A stretch of DNA of 64,000 nucleotides from OLB6 sp964525565 (GCA_964525565.1 CAZGHI010000006.1:1-64000); one strand, 5' to 3'; positions 40,828 to 49,631 are shown, counted from the first letter of the stretch. Translations and numbers: made by a program. Notes: a model not told the origin generated them from the letters alone.

Positions 40828-41997
40828 TCACATCCCTTGAAACATCTTAATGAGACGTTTTTTTACATACAGCTCTGTAATTGAATTCAAGGTGAAGCTT
40901 ACAACAAACAGAAAGCTTCCGAGCAAAAACAACACACCATAGTGTTCTGAACCCCAGACCACCTCCCCCATTTCCGAGCCGATTGTTGCCGCCAACGTTC
41001 TTGCTGGAGTGAGTGGATCCCACGACACCATTGGCGCATTTCCTGTTGCCATAATGGCAATCATTGTTTCGCCAAAGGCTCGGCCAACACCAAGAATAAC
41101 GGCAGCAATCACTCCTGGTGCCGCAGCCGGTAACATCACACGATATGCAGTTTGCCATTCCGTTGATCCAAGTGCAAGCGAGGCTTCGCGTAAGCTATTG
41201 GGAACGGAACTGAGAGCATCTTCTGCAATAGAGTACACAATGGGTATTACTGCTAACGACAGTCCGATACCTCCTACGAGTGCGTTGAGTCTGAATTCTA
41301 CACCAAAGGTGTTTTGGACGAACGAGGCAACAGTAGAAAGGCAGAAGAATCCAATAACGACCGATGGGAATCCGGCAAGCAGCTCAATAGCCGGTTTAAC
41401 AAGGTTGCGTAGTCGGGCATGGGCAAAAAAGGCTGTATAAAGGGCTGCCAGTATTCCAAGGGGTGCACCGATGAGTATTGCGATAAACGTTGTTTTTGCC
41501 GTGCCAATCAGTAGTGGCACCATTCCAAACTTGGGTTCTTCGCTTACCGGCTGCCACACGTTGCTGAGCAGATTGCCTGCTAAACTATTCTCGGCTCTGT
41601 CAGAGCTAGGAGTCGTAACCGGACTCTCATCGGGGATGACATCGATATCATCAGGTATGGCTCCTGTTTCGGCGTTGTATATCTCCGGATAGTTCGGGTT
41701 TTTAGGAACATAGAGCACCGGACCCGAATTGGCAGAAGCTGGTTTGGAAAATCGAACAGATGCAGGAACGGTGTCGGCAGGACCGGCCGCCATGTCGGGT
41801 TCTTCGCCGGTGCGACCACTATGGTGCAGCGATCCGGCACCCCCGGTATCTTCACGGTAGAAGAGTGTGGATGCTTCGCGAAAAACGAAAATAAAAATCA
41901 AGAAAATCAGGATTATTGACAGAGAGGCAACGATCCGTATTGCCCATTCGGCAACCGGCTCAAAAGGATGTCGCTTGAGTTGCTTGAAGGGGTTCAC
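40828..41997 (-). CDS. pstC: Phosphate ABC transporter permease PstC with enlarged periplasmic loop
   Basis: A 389-residue permease subunit starting at GTG 41997, which overlaps the pstS stop as GTGA. Helix 1 is ASLSIILIFLIFIFVFREA. Then follows a long hydrophilic segment of roughly 100 residues (from YREDTGGAG to NLLSNVWQPVSEE), rich in Pro, Ser, Asp and Glu, before the usual PLLIGTAKTTFIAIL. The core helices and the EAA loop SLALGSTEWQTAYRVMLP are normal, as is the final RRL-type basic end (KKRLIKMFQGM). PstC of E. coli has about 320 residues, so the periplasmic loop is enlarged by about 70-80. It may contact PstS or the porin (inference). Confidence 0.93.
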   Translation of the reverse strand: MNPFKQLKRHPFEPVAEWAIRIVASLSIILIFLIFIFVFREASTLFYREDTGGAGSLHHSGRTGEEPDMAAGPADTVPASVRFSKPASANSGPVLYVPKNPNYPEIYNAETGAIPDDIDVIPDESPVTTPSSDRAENSLAGNLLSNVWQPVSEEPKFGMVPLLIGTAKTTFIAILIGAPLGILAALYTAFFAHARLRNLVKPAIELLAGFPSVVIGFFCLSTVASFVQNTFGVEFRLNALVGGIGLSLAVIPIVYSIAEDALSSVPNSLREASLALGSTEWQTAYRVMLPAAAPGVIAAVILGVGRAFGETMIAIMATGNAPMVSWDPLTPARTLAATIGSEMGEVVWGSEHYGVLFLLGSFLFVVSFTLNSITELYVKKRLIKMFQGM

Positions 41998-42842
41998 GGG
42001 TGTTGCGGTTTTATCGGGTAATAACCAACGTTTTTAACAACCTTCTGTCCGTCCGGTGAAATTACCCAGTCAATGAATTCCTTATACCGACCGTTGGGAC
42101 GCTGGTTCATATAAAAGTACAGAAAGCGAGAAATTGGGTATGCGCCGCTTAGTATGTTATCCTCGTTTGGGTTTACATACTCGCTGGATGCATCTTTTGC
42201 TATGGCAAGAGGCCGCACGTTTCTCATATAGGCTGCACCTCCAAACCCAATACTATTCTTGTCCTTGCCCACGGCATTGATGAGTGCGGCAGTACCTGCC
42301 ATGTGCTGGGCCTGAGGTGCGAAATCTTCCTTATTCAAAACATGGTCCTTGAAGAACTCATAGGTGCCACTGTTGTTCTCGCGGGAATACAGGATAATCG
42401 TTGCATCGTTACCGCCTACTTCTTTCCAGTTGGTGATCTTTCCTGTAAAGATGAGCCTAACCTGCTCTATCGTAAGTTTTTTCACGGGATTGGAACTATG
42501 CACGTACACGCTGAGTCCGTCACGTGCTACGCGTACTTCCATTCCACGGTAGCCGTTTTTTGTTCTCAGCTTTGCAATTTCCGACGATTTCATGGGCCGT
42601 GAAGAGGCGCAAATGTCTGTTGTTCCGTTGATAAGGGCAGCTATGCCCGTACCGGATCCACCACCTGTAACTTGGAATTCCAAATTCCCCTTGCCCGGGA
42701 ACAACTCTGTCCACTGCTGAACAAGAATTACCATGGTATCCGAACCCTTTATGGTGATTCGCTGCTTGTCGGCCGCTCCAATGACAACGGCATTAACAGC
42801 AGAAATGGCAAGCGAGAGAGCCAGAAATCGAACAAAGCGCAT
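41994..42842 (-). CDS. pstS: Phosphate-binding periplasmic protein PstS
   Basis: A 282-residue phosphate-binding protein with a Sec signal peptide (FVRFLALSLAISAVNAVVIGA). The ligand site is recognisable: ITIKGSDTMVILVQQW (first phosphate-binding loop), GGGSGTGIAALINGTTDI with the SGTG loop, the SSRPMKSSE turn, and YSRENNSGTYEFFKDHVL with the Arg and SGT that hold phosphate. VRLIFTGKITNWKEVGG is also diagnostic. No lipobox is seen, so it is probably soluble. It is the first gene of the pst operon; inverted repeats occupy the 100 bases upstream. Confidence 0.96.
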   Translation of the reverse strand: MRFVRFLALSLAISAVNAVVIGAADKQRITIKGSDTMVILVQQWTELFPGKGNLEFQVTGGGSGTGIAALINGTTDICASSRPMKSSEIAKLRTKNGYRGMEVRVARDGLSVYVHSSNPVKKLTIEQVRLIFTGKITNWKEVGGNDATIILYSRENNSGTYEFFKDHVLNKEDFAPQAQHMAGTAALINAVGKDKNSIGFGGAAYMRNVRPLAIAKDASSEYVNPNEDNILSGAYPISRFLYFYMNQRPNGRYKEFIDWVISPDGQKVVKNVGYYPIKPQHP

Positions 42843-42875
42843 AACAGTATCTGTTGGAATACAAAACTATCCAAT

Positions 42876-42922
42876 AGCGCCGATGTGGCTGGGGCGCTGA
42901 GTCAAGGTTACCAAACGGTAAC
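42876..42922. promoter_or_regulatory. Inverted repeats upstream of pstS
   Basis: AGCGCC (42876-42881) and GGCGCT (42893-42898) are separated by 11 bases; GTTACC (42907-42912) and GGTAAC (42917-42922) by 4. Both lie in the 100-base interval between the porin stop and the pstS start and could be operator or leader structures for the pst genes. Neither resembles the E. coli Pho box. Confidence 0.4.
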
Positions 42923-42943
42923 ATTGCCTTTCCATGCACATGA

Positions 42944-44173
42944 CTAGATGCCAAACTCCATATTAAACCTGCTGTACAGTGTGTATGATTCTTGCAGGTC
43001 GTTCAGATTCGTAACGGTGTTCTGGCCGAACTCCAGGTTAACCTTTATCCGGTGCCTGTTGATATAGTATCCAACATTAGCCGCAATATTCTGATTCTCA
43101 GTAAACTCAGGAAGTCCTTTAAGTTGATCGGTTGCTTTTGTAACGGCATACCTGCCCGCAATACTGAGCAAGAATGGGAACACATACGAAGGCTGAATAA
43201 GGTATCCAGATCCAGTAAAAACGGCCCTCCTAAGGTCGCCCTGTTGTGTAACAGGATCGTTGCACGCCCGCTGAGCATATTCACAGTACAGCGCAAATCC
43301 GGAATATTTGAACAAACCATCGGCGTAGAGAACTTGTGCCGATCGGCGCTGGTATAGCTGTGTTCCCAGAGTACCTCGTGTTTTAAGCATATCCTCGTTG
43401 TGCTGGAAAGACAGGCCAACGCTTACTTTGGGGCTACTCTCACCGGCAAGGTCACCTTCGAAGTAATCTCCGCCATTTGTAAATGCACCCAGGGGAAGCC
43501 ACTCTAATCTTCCAGTATAGGCAAGACCCCCGCCGCTGATGCTTGGCTGATTTCTACCATCACCGGATGAAACGGCTGCACGAAGATTCACAATCTGAGC
43601 TCCATCAAGCGGGCGCCAGAATCCTTGAAATCCGAAATCGCGATCCAGGTTAAAAGCACCGTTAACTATGGATCGGTCGGCAATCTCGATGTCGCCGGAT
43701 GATATCACACGCTGCCGATTTCCCGGAAGCTTGGTCTGACCGAACCCAACCTGGAGCGATGGCGAGAAGTTCCAAAAGAGCATAGCATCCCGGATGATAT
43801 TTGGGAACTGCGTATCGGACCAATCCATATCATTTCTTGAAAAGGAAAGCTGCAGGTTGAAGGTAAGCCTCGGGTCAACCAACGACCCTCCAAACCGCAG
43901 TCGCAGTCTTCGTACGGTCAGCTCTATGCTCCCTGCCGACAGGTTGAGATCATCGTCAGGCGAAATCCTCTCCGTTGTGTAAATGGCCCAGTTCTGCATT
44001 CGGAACCTCATCAGAACTCGAGTGTTACTGTCTGAAGATTGGAACACAACGCCGTCGGTGTTAAAGTCGAAACTGCCGTGCGACATAGTTGTTGCCTGTG
44101 CAGCCAGTTGAACAACACCAACGGCTCCAAAGGTTAGCACAAGGAGTATCGCTTTTTTCGGAAAGAGTATCAT
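42944..44173 (-). CDS. Phosphate-selective-porin-like outer-membrane protein (OprO/OprP type)
   Basis: A 409-residue outer-membrane beta-barrel with signal peptide (AILLVLTFGAVGVVQLAAQA). The OprO/P features are FDFNTDGVVFQSSDSNTRVLMRFRMQNWA at the start (segments of it match the family), SIELTVRRLRLRFGGSLV, a FNLQLSFSRND strand, and GFGQTKLPGNRQRVISSG, the strand-loop typical of this family. The C-terminus ends in alternating strands with NMEFGI. It lies 101 bases upstream of pstS on the same strand, which fits uptake of phosphate or polyphosphate across the outer membrane. Selectivity itself cannot be read from sequence. Confidence 0.82.
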   Translation of the reverse strand: MILFPKKAILLVLTFGAVGVVQLAAQATTMSHGSFDFNTDGVVFQSSDSNTRVLMRFRMQNWAIYTTERISPDDDLNLSAGSIELTVRRLRLRFGGSLVDPRLTFNLQLSFSRNDMDWSDTQFPNIIRDAMLFWNFSPSLQVGFGQTKLPGNRQRVISSGDIEIADRSIVNGAFNLDRDFGFQGFWRPLDGAQIVNLRAAVSSGDGRNQPSISGGGLAYTGRLEWLPLGAFTNGGDYFEGDLAGESSPKVSVGLSFQHNEDMLKTRGTLGTQLYQRRSAQVLYADGLFKYSGFALYCEYAQRACNDPVTQQGDLRRAVFTGSGYLIQPSYVFPFLLSIAGRYAVTKATDQLKGLPEFTENQNIAANVGYYINRHRIKVNLEFGQNTVTNLNDLQESYTLYSRFNMEFGI

Positions 44174-44277
44174 GTACGTGAAATCCGAGTGAAAAAAAGG
44201 TGCGCATTATAACAGGAGTGAACCAATTTGCAGCACTTGTCTGATAACAATTCTTGTCACCCCTATCTTCGCACTCC

Positions 44278-45237
44278 ATGAAGAGAATTGCCGTTTTCAC
44301 CAGTGGTGGTGATGCCCCCGGAATGAACGCCCACGTTCGTGCAATAGAACGTGTTGGAGAGAAAAGGGGGCTTGAAGTTGTGGGGATTATCGGCGGATAT
44401 ACGGGTATGATGCAGGGTCACTTTGAAGTGCTGGACCGAATTCGTACTGCCAATATCCTCGACCGCGGGGGGACGGTTCTTAAAACGAGCCGGTGTCCGG
44501 AGTTTATGGAAGCATCAGGCAGGGCACGGGCTGCTGAGAAATTGGCATACCATGGTATAGATGGAGTGGTGGCTTGTGGCGGCGATGGTACATTTCATGG
44601 AGCGCACCTTCTCCATGTAGAGCATGGGATTCAAATCGTTGGTACTCCGGGTACTATTGACAATGACTTGTATGGAACAGACTTCACCATCGGCTACGAT
44701 ACTGCGATCAACACCGCTGCAGAGGCAATAGATAAAATTCGCGATACTGCTGATAGTCACGGCCGCATCTTTTTCGTTGAAGTGATGGGGCGACATGCAG
44801 GATTCATCGCCATGGATGTTGGTGTTGCTTGCGGTGCCGAGTTTATAGCCGTGCCGGAGACTATGACTGATGTTGATGTGTTGTACCAACGTGTGGTTGC
44901 TCAAGGCTTAGATAAGCGAACAATTGTTATTGTTGGCGAAGGTGATGAGCTGGGTGGCGCCATGAAGCTCGCTCAGCTTATGGAGCATCGGTTTGGCATA
45001 TCGAGTAAGGTGTCAATCTTAGGGCATTTACAGCGCGGAGGCTCACCAACAGTCCGAGACAGGGTGTTGGCGGCACACCTTGGTGCTGCGGCAGTAGATG
45101 CCCTGCTCGAAGGAATGTCGGATGTTATGGTAGGCGAGCAAAAGGGGGCTGTTGCATTTGTTCCCCTTGAAGAAACCTGGCAGAATAGGAAACCGGTGCC
45201 ACAGTATTTAAACGATCTGGCAACACTACTTGTATAA
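44278..45237 (+). CDS. pfkA: ATP-dependent 6-phosphofructokinase
   Basis: A 319-residue phosphofructokinase, the committing step of glycolysis. ATG 44278 (MKRIAVFTSGGDAPGMNA) is the family start. The nucleotide site reads GGDGTFHGA, with Gly (not Asp) after GGD, which indicates ATP rather than pyrophosphate as donor. Further signatures are GTPGTIDNDLYGTDFTIGYDTA with the catalytic Asp, and VEVMGRHAGFIA. The allosteric part includes GHLQRGGSPTVRDRVLA. Length is normal for the bacterial A-type enzyme. The DUF1844, nadK, ade and nadC genes follow in the same direction, forming a metabolic cluster. Confidence 0.97.
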   Translation: MKRIAVFTSGGDAPGMNAHVRAIERVGEKRGLEVVGIIGGYTGMMQGHFEVLDRIRTANILDRGGTVLKTSRCPEFMEASGRARAAEKLAYHGIDGVVACGGDGTFHGAHLLHVEHGIQIVGTPGTIDNDLYGTDFTIGYDTAINTAAEAIDKIRDTADSHGRIFFVEVMGRHAGFIAMDVGVACGAEFIAVPETMTDVDVLYQRVVAQGLDKRTIVIVGEGDELGGAMKLAQLMEHRFGISSKVSILGHLQRGGSPTVRDRVLAAHLGAAAVDALLEGMSDVMVGEQKGAVAFVPLEETWQNRKPVPQYLNDLATLLV

Positions 45238-45272
45238 TCAATGTTTCCTTTTTCATCGGCAAACAGGACGAT

Positions 45273-45562
45273 ATGAAACCCACCTTCATGACGATTATCC
45301 AGATGTACCAACTCGAAGGCATGGTTGCCTTGGGAAAGATGCTGAATCCGGGTACAAATCAGATAACTAAAAATTTGGAACATGCTCGTTTTCGAGTTGC
45401 ACGCCGAGCATCCNNNNNNNNNNAGTACTGCACGAAAAAACTGTGAACAACCTTGAGTCGGACGAGCGAACTTTCCTCGATCAAACGCTCTCCACGCTTC
45501 GCCTGAACTACGTAGAAGAGTCAGACAAGAATGTTGGCTCAGCGTCAGGAGAGAACTTGTAA
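45273..45562 (+). CDS. DUF1844 family protein, split by an assembly gap
   Basis: Neither half reaches usual gene-calling length, so this is easily missed. The 5' half from ATG 45273 reads IIQMYQLEGMVALGKMLNP, then QITKNLEHARFRV; the 3' half after the gap reads VLHEKTVNNLESDERTF, then LRLNYVEE. Together they match the small DUF1844 family of FCB bacteria and others (a helix pair around LGK.xNP and EKT...L.LRLxYV), function unknown. With exactly ten N the two halves are in different frames, so the true gap length must differ from ten or the bases beside it are wrong. The stop overlaps the nadK ATG as TAATG, supporting reality and coupling. Total length would be about 95 residues. Confidence 0.75.
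45414..45423. other. Assembly gap (10 N)
   Basis: Ten undetermined bases within the DUF1844 gene. The reading frames on the two sides do not match across ten bases, so the stated length is probably a placeholder. Confidence 0.99.
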
Positions 45563-46434
45563 TGCATCGCATTGCTATTCTGGCATTCCCGGAGCGGGCC
45601 GATGCAATGCACTGGGTTCAGTACACAGTGCAACGACTTCTCGAAGAAGGTGCCGAGGTGTATTTGGAATCTGCTCTTGCCGAAGCGCTGCCATCCGAAT
45701 TGTCGGGTAAATGTGAGGTATGTAGTGCGCCAGAGTTCGAGCGATATGCCGACGTTGTTATTACGTTTGGTGGCGATGGTACCCTGCTGGCTGCTTCACA
45801 TGTTCTCATCGGCTCCGATATTCCAATCATGGGCGTGAATGTAGGTAAGCTGGGCTTTCTTGCAGAGTTCTCCGTGTCGGCCATCGAAGAAGGCATCATG
45901 TCGGTACTCAAGGGCGATTACCGGATTGTTGACCGCACCACGCTGGAAGTCACATGGAATACACTCACTGCCCATGCGCTCAACGAGGTTGTTGTGGAGC
46001 GGACGGAAAGTGCAAAAATGATCACGGTTCGCGCCTATGTTAGTGATCATCATGTTGCTGATTTCCGGTCGGACGGGGTTCTAGTAGCAACACCAACGGG
46101 ATCAACGGCATACTCACTGGCAGCAGGTGGGCCGATTATTGCACCCTCGGCATCAGTATTCTGTTTAACGGCAATATCTCCCCATACGCTCACGGTGCGT
46201 CCGCTTATCTTTAGCGACACACAAGAAGTACGGCTTGTTCTTCTCACGGAAGGTGGTAGCGCTAATCTCATTGCCGACGGACGATTACTTGGGACAATCA
46301 ATGAAGGCAGTCAGATTGTTGTTAAAAAAAGTGAGCACATGGTAAAACTGGTAAAACGGGCCGATACAACGTACTACGATCTGTTGCGGGAAAAGCTGCT
46401 CTGGTCTGCAGATGCAGTAAAGAAGTTGCTGTGA
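45562..46434 (+). CDS. nadK: NAD kinase
   Basis: A 290-residue enzyme phosphorylating NAD to NADP. The family GGDGT motif appears as VVITFGGDGTLLAASH with the catalytic Asp; IMGVNVGKLGFLAEF is the second signature, ALNEVVVER the NE/D motif, and VATPTGSTAYSLAAGGPII the glycine-rich substrate loop. HTLTVRPLIF is also diagnostic. The start ATG sits in the stop of DUF1844 (TAATG), with AGGAGAG a suitable distance upstream. NAD kinase beside nadC (NAD synthesis) and pfkA suggests a central-carbon/NAD cluster. Confidence 0.97.
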   Translation: MHRIAILAFPERADAMHWVQYTVQRLLEEGAEVYLESALAEALPSELSGKCEVCSAPEFERYADVVITFGGDGTLLAASHVLIGSDIPIMGVNVGKLGFLAEFSVSAIEEGIMSVLKGDYRIVDRTTLEVTWNTLTAHALNEVVVERTESAKMITVRAYVSDHHVADFRSDGVLVATPTGSTAYSLAAGGPIIAPSASVFCLTAISPHTLTVRPLIFSDTQEVRLVLLTEGGSANLIADGRLLGTINEGSQIVVKKSEHMVKLVKRADTTYYDLLREKLLWSADAVKKLL

Positions 46435-46474
46435 GAGAGAAGTAGAGTTGACAGCATTGTAAGCGTTCGCTTCC

Positions 46475-48109
46475 GTGCTATTGTTAAATGAAGAGGTGAA
46501 AGGTAACGTGATCGCATCTGAACATACAGGTTGGATTGTTGATCTTTTCGCACGAACAACATTTCGTGGGCGAGTCCGAGTTCAGGATGGTAAGATTGAA
46601 TCTATTGTTCACGACGAATCCGTAGAGGGAACGGCATATATACTACCGGGATTCGTGGACGCGCATGTGCACATCGAGAGTAGCCTCCTTGTGCCTTCGG
46701 AGTTTGCTCGCATGGCCGTTTTACATGGCACAGTGGCTACTGTCAGCGATCCGCATGAAATCGCCAATGTTTGTGGTATGGACGGTGTGCAGTACATGTT
46801 GAATAACGCAGCATCCGTTCCGTTTACTTTCGCCTTTGGAGCGCCAAGCTGCGTTCCTGCAACAACGTTCGAAACGGCAGGTGCCGAAATATCTGTGGCA
46901 GACGTGGAAGCGTTGTTGCGAATGGACCAGATATATTACCTCAGTGAGATGATGAACTGGCCCGGTGTACTGCATGATGATACCGTTGTCCTCGAGAAAT
47001 TACGGCTTGCCCGCCACTATCAAAAACCTGCAGATGGGCATGCACCCGGATTGCGCGGAGACGCTGCAAAGAAGTATGCCGGACACGGTATTACCACAGA
47101 TCATGAATGTTTCACGTTGGAAGAGGCAACTGATAAGCTTGCTGCAGGAATGAAGATTATTATCCGCGAAGGATCTGCCGCAAAGAACTTCGAGGCACTG
47201 CATCCAATCATTGGTACCCACCCCGATAAGGTGCTGTTCTGCTGCGACGATGCCCACCCAGACATGCTGAAGGAAGGCCACATTAATAAACATGTTCAAC
47301 GAGCGATAGCTCTAGGGTACAACGTTTACGATGTGTTGCGTGCAGCCAGTGTACACCCCGTTGAGCACTACCGACTTCCAGTAGGTTTACTTCGTGTGAA
47401 TGATTCCGCAGACTTTATTGTTGTGGACAACCTTACGGAGATGAACGTGCGTGAAACGTGGATTCGCGGAATCAAGGTAGCAGACAATGGTACAACGTTG
47501 CTCCCTTCCGTACAGGCACCACTCATCAACAAGTTTACTTGCGCACCATTATCGGTTAACGATGTCTATGCTCCCACACAGTGCTTAGTACGCGTTATTG
47601 TAGCACATGACGGGCAACTGATTACCACAGAGGAACATGCACAAACCTCAGATCCGGATGTGCTCAAGCTGTGTGTAGTGAATCGGTACCGGAAGGCTCC
47701 CGTTGCCGTTGGGTGGATAAAAGGTTTTGGACTGGGCACGGGGGCTTTGGCTTCGTCAGTAGCGCACGACTCGCATAATATTGTTGCAGTAGGTGCAACC
47801 GACGAAGAACTCGTTGCTGCTATCAATGCAGTGATTGAGCATCGTGGCGGTCTTAGCGTTGCCATGGGTGCCGAGGTCCGGGTGTTACCTCTTCCGGTAG
47901 CGGGTTTGATGAGCAACGGTGATGCATGGTCAGTAGCGGAAGAGTACACCCGTCTTGATGCGGCTGCCAAGCAGCTCGGTTCAAGGCTGAAGGCTCCGTT
48001 TATGACTCTTTCGTTCATGGCATTGCTTGTGATTCCCGAATTAAAACTCAGCGACAAGGGATTGTTTGATGGGAGGACCTTTTCCTTTGTTCCTGTATCT
48101 CTTTCGTAG
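46475..48109 (+). CDS. ade: Adenine deaminase
   Basis: A 544-residue amidohydrolase converting adenine to hypoxanthine in purine salvage. Metal-binding signatures are GFVDAHVHIESSLL, VSDPHEIANVCG, ADGHAPGLRGD, GITTDHECFTLEEA and the Asp in FCCDDAHPDML, typical of the bacterial Ade/YerA subgroup. The C-terminal domain includes GFGLGTGALASSVAHDSHNI and EHRGGLSVAMG, both conserved. No ATG is available at the N-terminus: GTG 46475, TTG 46481 and GTG 46496 are all in frame and I keep the longest. An AAGCG-TT-CGCTT inverted repeat sits just upstream (46461-46472). The gap to nadK is 40 bases. Confidence 0.94.
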   Translation: MLLLNEEVKGNVIASEHTGWIVDLFARTTFRGRVRVQDGKIESIVHDESVEGTAYILPGFVDAHVHIESSLLVPSEFARMAVLHGTVATVSDPHEIANVCGMDGVQYMLNNAASVPFTFAFGAPSCVPATTFETAGAEISVADVEALLRMDQIYYLSEMMNWPGVLHDDTVVLEKLRLARHYQKPADGHAPGLRGDAAKKYAGHGITTDHECFTLEEATDKLAAGMKIIIREGSAAKNFEALHPIIGTHPDKVLFCCDDAHPDMLKEGHINKHVQRAIALGYNVYDVLRAASVHPVEHYRLPVGLLRVNDSADFIVVDNLTEMNVRETWIRGIKVADNGTTLLPSVQAPLINKFTCAPLSVNDVYAPTQCLVRVIVAHDGQLITTEEHAQTSDPDVLKLCVVNRYRKAPVAVGWIKGFGLGTGALASSVAHDSHNIVAVGATDEELVAAINAVIEHRGGLSVAMGAEVRVLPLPVAGLMSNGDAWSVAEEYTRLDAAAKQLGSRLKAPFMTLSFMALLVIPELKLSDKGLFDGRTFSFVPVSLS

Positions 48110-48120
48110 TACGTAGTTGT

Positions 48121-49005
48121 ATGCGCAACACTCCAACCAAACAGAGTACATTCCCGGTAAGTAGTGAGGTTCTTCGCCTGATTCAGTTCGCAATCCACGA
48201 AGACGTTGGCTCGGGTGACATAACAACAGAGCTTACGATTCCTAGAAGCGCATGGTCGGCAGCCCGATTTATCATGAAGAGTGATGGACTGATTTGTGGA
48301 CTACCGGTACTTGAACTGGTGTTCAGAGAATTCAGTACAGAATTCAATTTGGACATTTTGGTGGAAGAAGGCAGTAGGCTTACAGCAGGAACCACAATAG
48401 CAACTATCGAAGGTCCAGCCCACACGTTATTGGCAGGAGAGCGTACAGCGTTAAACTTTATACAGCGACTGAGTGGTGTTGCAACCTTAACGCGTAAGTA
48501 TGCGGACAGACTAGAGGGAACAAAGACGCGGATTCTTGATACCAGGAAAACCATCCCGGGATGGCGATTACTGGATAAGTATGCTACAGCCGTCGGCGGA
48601 GCACTAAACCATCGGATGGGGTTGTTTGATATGGTGATGATTAAAGACAACCACATCACAGCCATGGGGGGCATAGAAGCCGCAGTGCAACAGTGCGTTT
48701 CTGAAATTCAGGGACGCTCACACCTGAAAATCGAAGTCGAAGCCCGGAATCTTGACGACGTGCACACTATTCTCCGCTGTTCGGGTATTCACCGCATCAT
48801 GTTCGATAATTTCAGCCCACAGCAAGTGGCAGAGGGTGTTCGATTGGTGCAAGGTGCACTGGAAACAGAAGCCAGCGGTGGTATTACATACGACAACATT
48901 CGCGAGTATGCAGAAGCCGGTGTTGATTTTGTTAGTGTGGGCGCCATTACTCACAGTGCAACAGCCAAGGATATTAGCATGAAGTTGTTCGTGCCAAAGC
49001 AGTAG
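48121..49005 (+). CDS. nadC: Nicotinate-nucleotide pyrophosphorylase (quinolinate phosphoribosyltransferase)
   Basis: A 294-residue enzyme making nicotinate mononucleotide from quinolinate and PRPP in NAD synthesis. The signatures are LIQFAIHEDVGSGDITTE, GPAHTLLAGERTALNFIQR with LSGVATLT, the PRPP/quinolinate-binding ILDTRKTIPGWRLLDKYA, VGGALNHRMGLFDMVMIKDNH with the catalytic Lys, and the late EASGGITYDNI and VDFVSVGAITHSA. Length is typical. It starts 11 bases after the ade stop. Together with nadK two kilobases upstream it places two NAD-pool enzymes in one series. Confidence 0.97.
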   Translation: MRNTPTKQSTFPVSSEVLRLIQFAIHEDVGSGDITTELTIPRSAWSAARFIMKSDGLICGLPVLELVFREFSTEFNLDILVEEGSRLTAGTTIATIEGPAHTLLAGERTALNFIQRLSGVATLTRKYADRLEGTKTRILDTRKTIPGWRLLDKYATAVGGALNHRMGLFDMVMIKDNHITAMGGIEAAVQQCVSEIQGRSHLKIEVEARNLDDVHTILRCSGIHRIMFDNFSPQQVAEGVRLVQGALETEASGGITYDNIREYAEAGVDFVSVGAITHSATAKDISMKLFVPKQ

Positions 49006-49031
49006 CTGGCTACATCCGTCAAAGGTTACCA

Positions 49032-49631
49032 TTAGTTCAAAGGCTGGTGCTGAGTGATCAGACTCAGCGCCAAATGGTAGATGCGATCGCGAAGAAACTG
49101 CGGAGAGAGCACTCGAATTCTACCACCGTAACTCATTACCCATTGCACAAGTGCATCGTTCGCATGTACGGTTAGGTGAAGACGAACGTCGCCAGATGGT
49201 GTACTTTCGAGTCTCTGACTCGGATGCAGTGAAACAGAAGAAAAGTGAGCAACAAGGTCGTGATCTAGGCCAAGAACTACCTGTGTCTCTGGTGTATCCT
49301 GAGAAGAAGCCCCTTCGGTTACATTGCTATGAGGTGCAAAGAGTACAGGGATAGGTCCGTTAAGGACGTAGGTGTGCTTGTGGGTGTCGTAGAACAGCGG
49401 CACGTGAAGAGTGTTAATCAGATAATCAATGTCTCGTGCAATGGTACGCGGACTTACCTCTAGCCGTGCAGACATAGTACGTGTTGTAACGGTCTCGCCA
49501 TTCAACAGTGCAGCAAGAATGTATTGAATCCTGTACAGAGCGGGTCTAGACAAGGCACGGAACCACGATTGGTATCGCAAATCGCGAAGGGTGTGCGATG
49601 CTACGTTGCACCCCATGCCATATACTGTCAT
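49032..49631 (-). CDS. HTH regulator with truncated WYL-like C-terminus
   Basis: A 199-residue transcriptional regulator from ATG 49631 (MTVYGMGCN). The N-terminal third has a DeoR-type winged helix: YRIQYILAALLNGETVT, then ARLEVSPRTIARDIDYL as the helix-turn-helix, and a wing around YVLNGPIPV. The C-terminal part resembles the end of WYL-domain regulators (VRLHLTVHANDALVQWVMSYGGRIRVLSPQFLRDRI), but the central WYL strand with its W-Y-L triad is not evident, and the protein is ~120 residues shorter than usual WYL regulators. An 8-bp inverted repeat lies about 50 bases upstream, a plausible autoregulatory operator. The stop is convergent with nadC (26 bases apart). Confidence 0.72.
   Translation of the reverse strand: MTVYGMGCNVASHTLRDLRYQSWFRALSRPALYRIQYILAALLNGETVTTRTMSARLEVSPRTIARDIDYLINTLHVPLFYDTHKHTYVLNGPIPVLFAPHSNVTEGASSQDTPETQVVLGLDHDLVAHFSSVSLHPSQRLESTPSGDVRLHLTVHANDALVQWVMSYGGRIRVLSPQFLRDRIYHLALSLITQHQPLN

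Noticed and set aside
46461..46472. AAGCG-TT-CGCTT inverted repeat as an adenine deaminase operator
   Set aside because: Only five base pairs per arm and directly before the start; too short to separate from chance.
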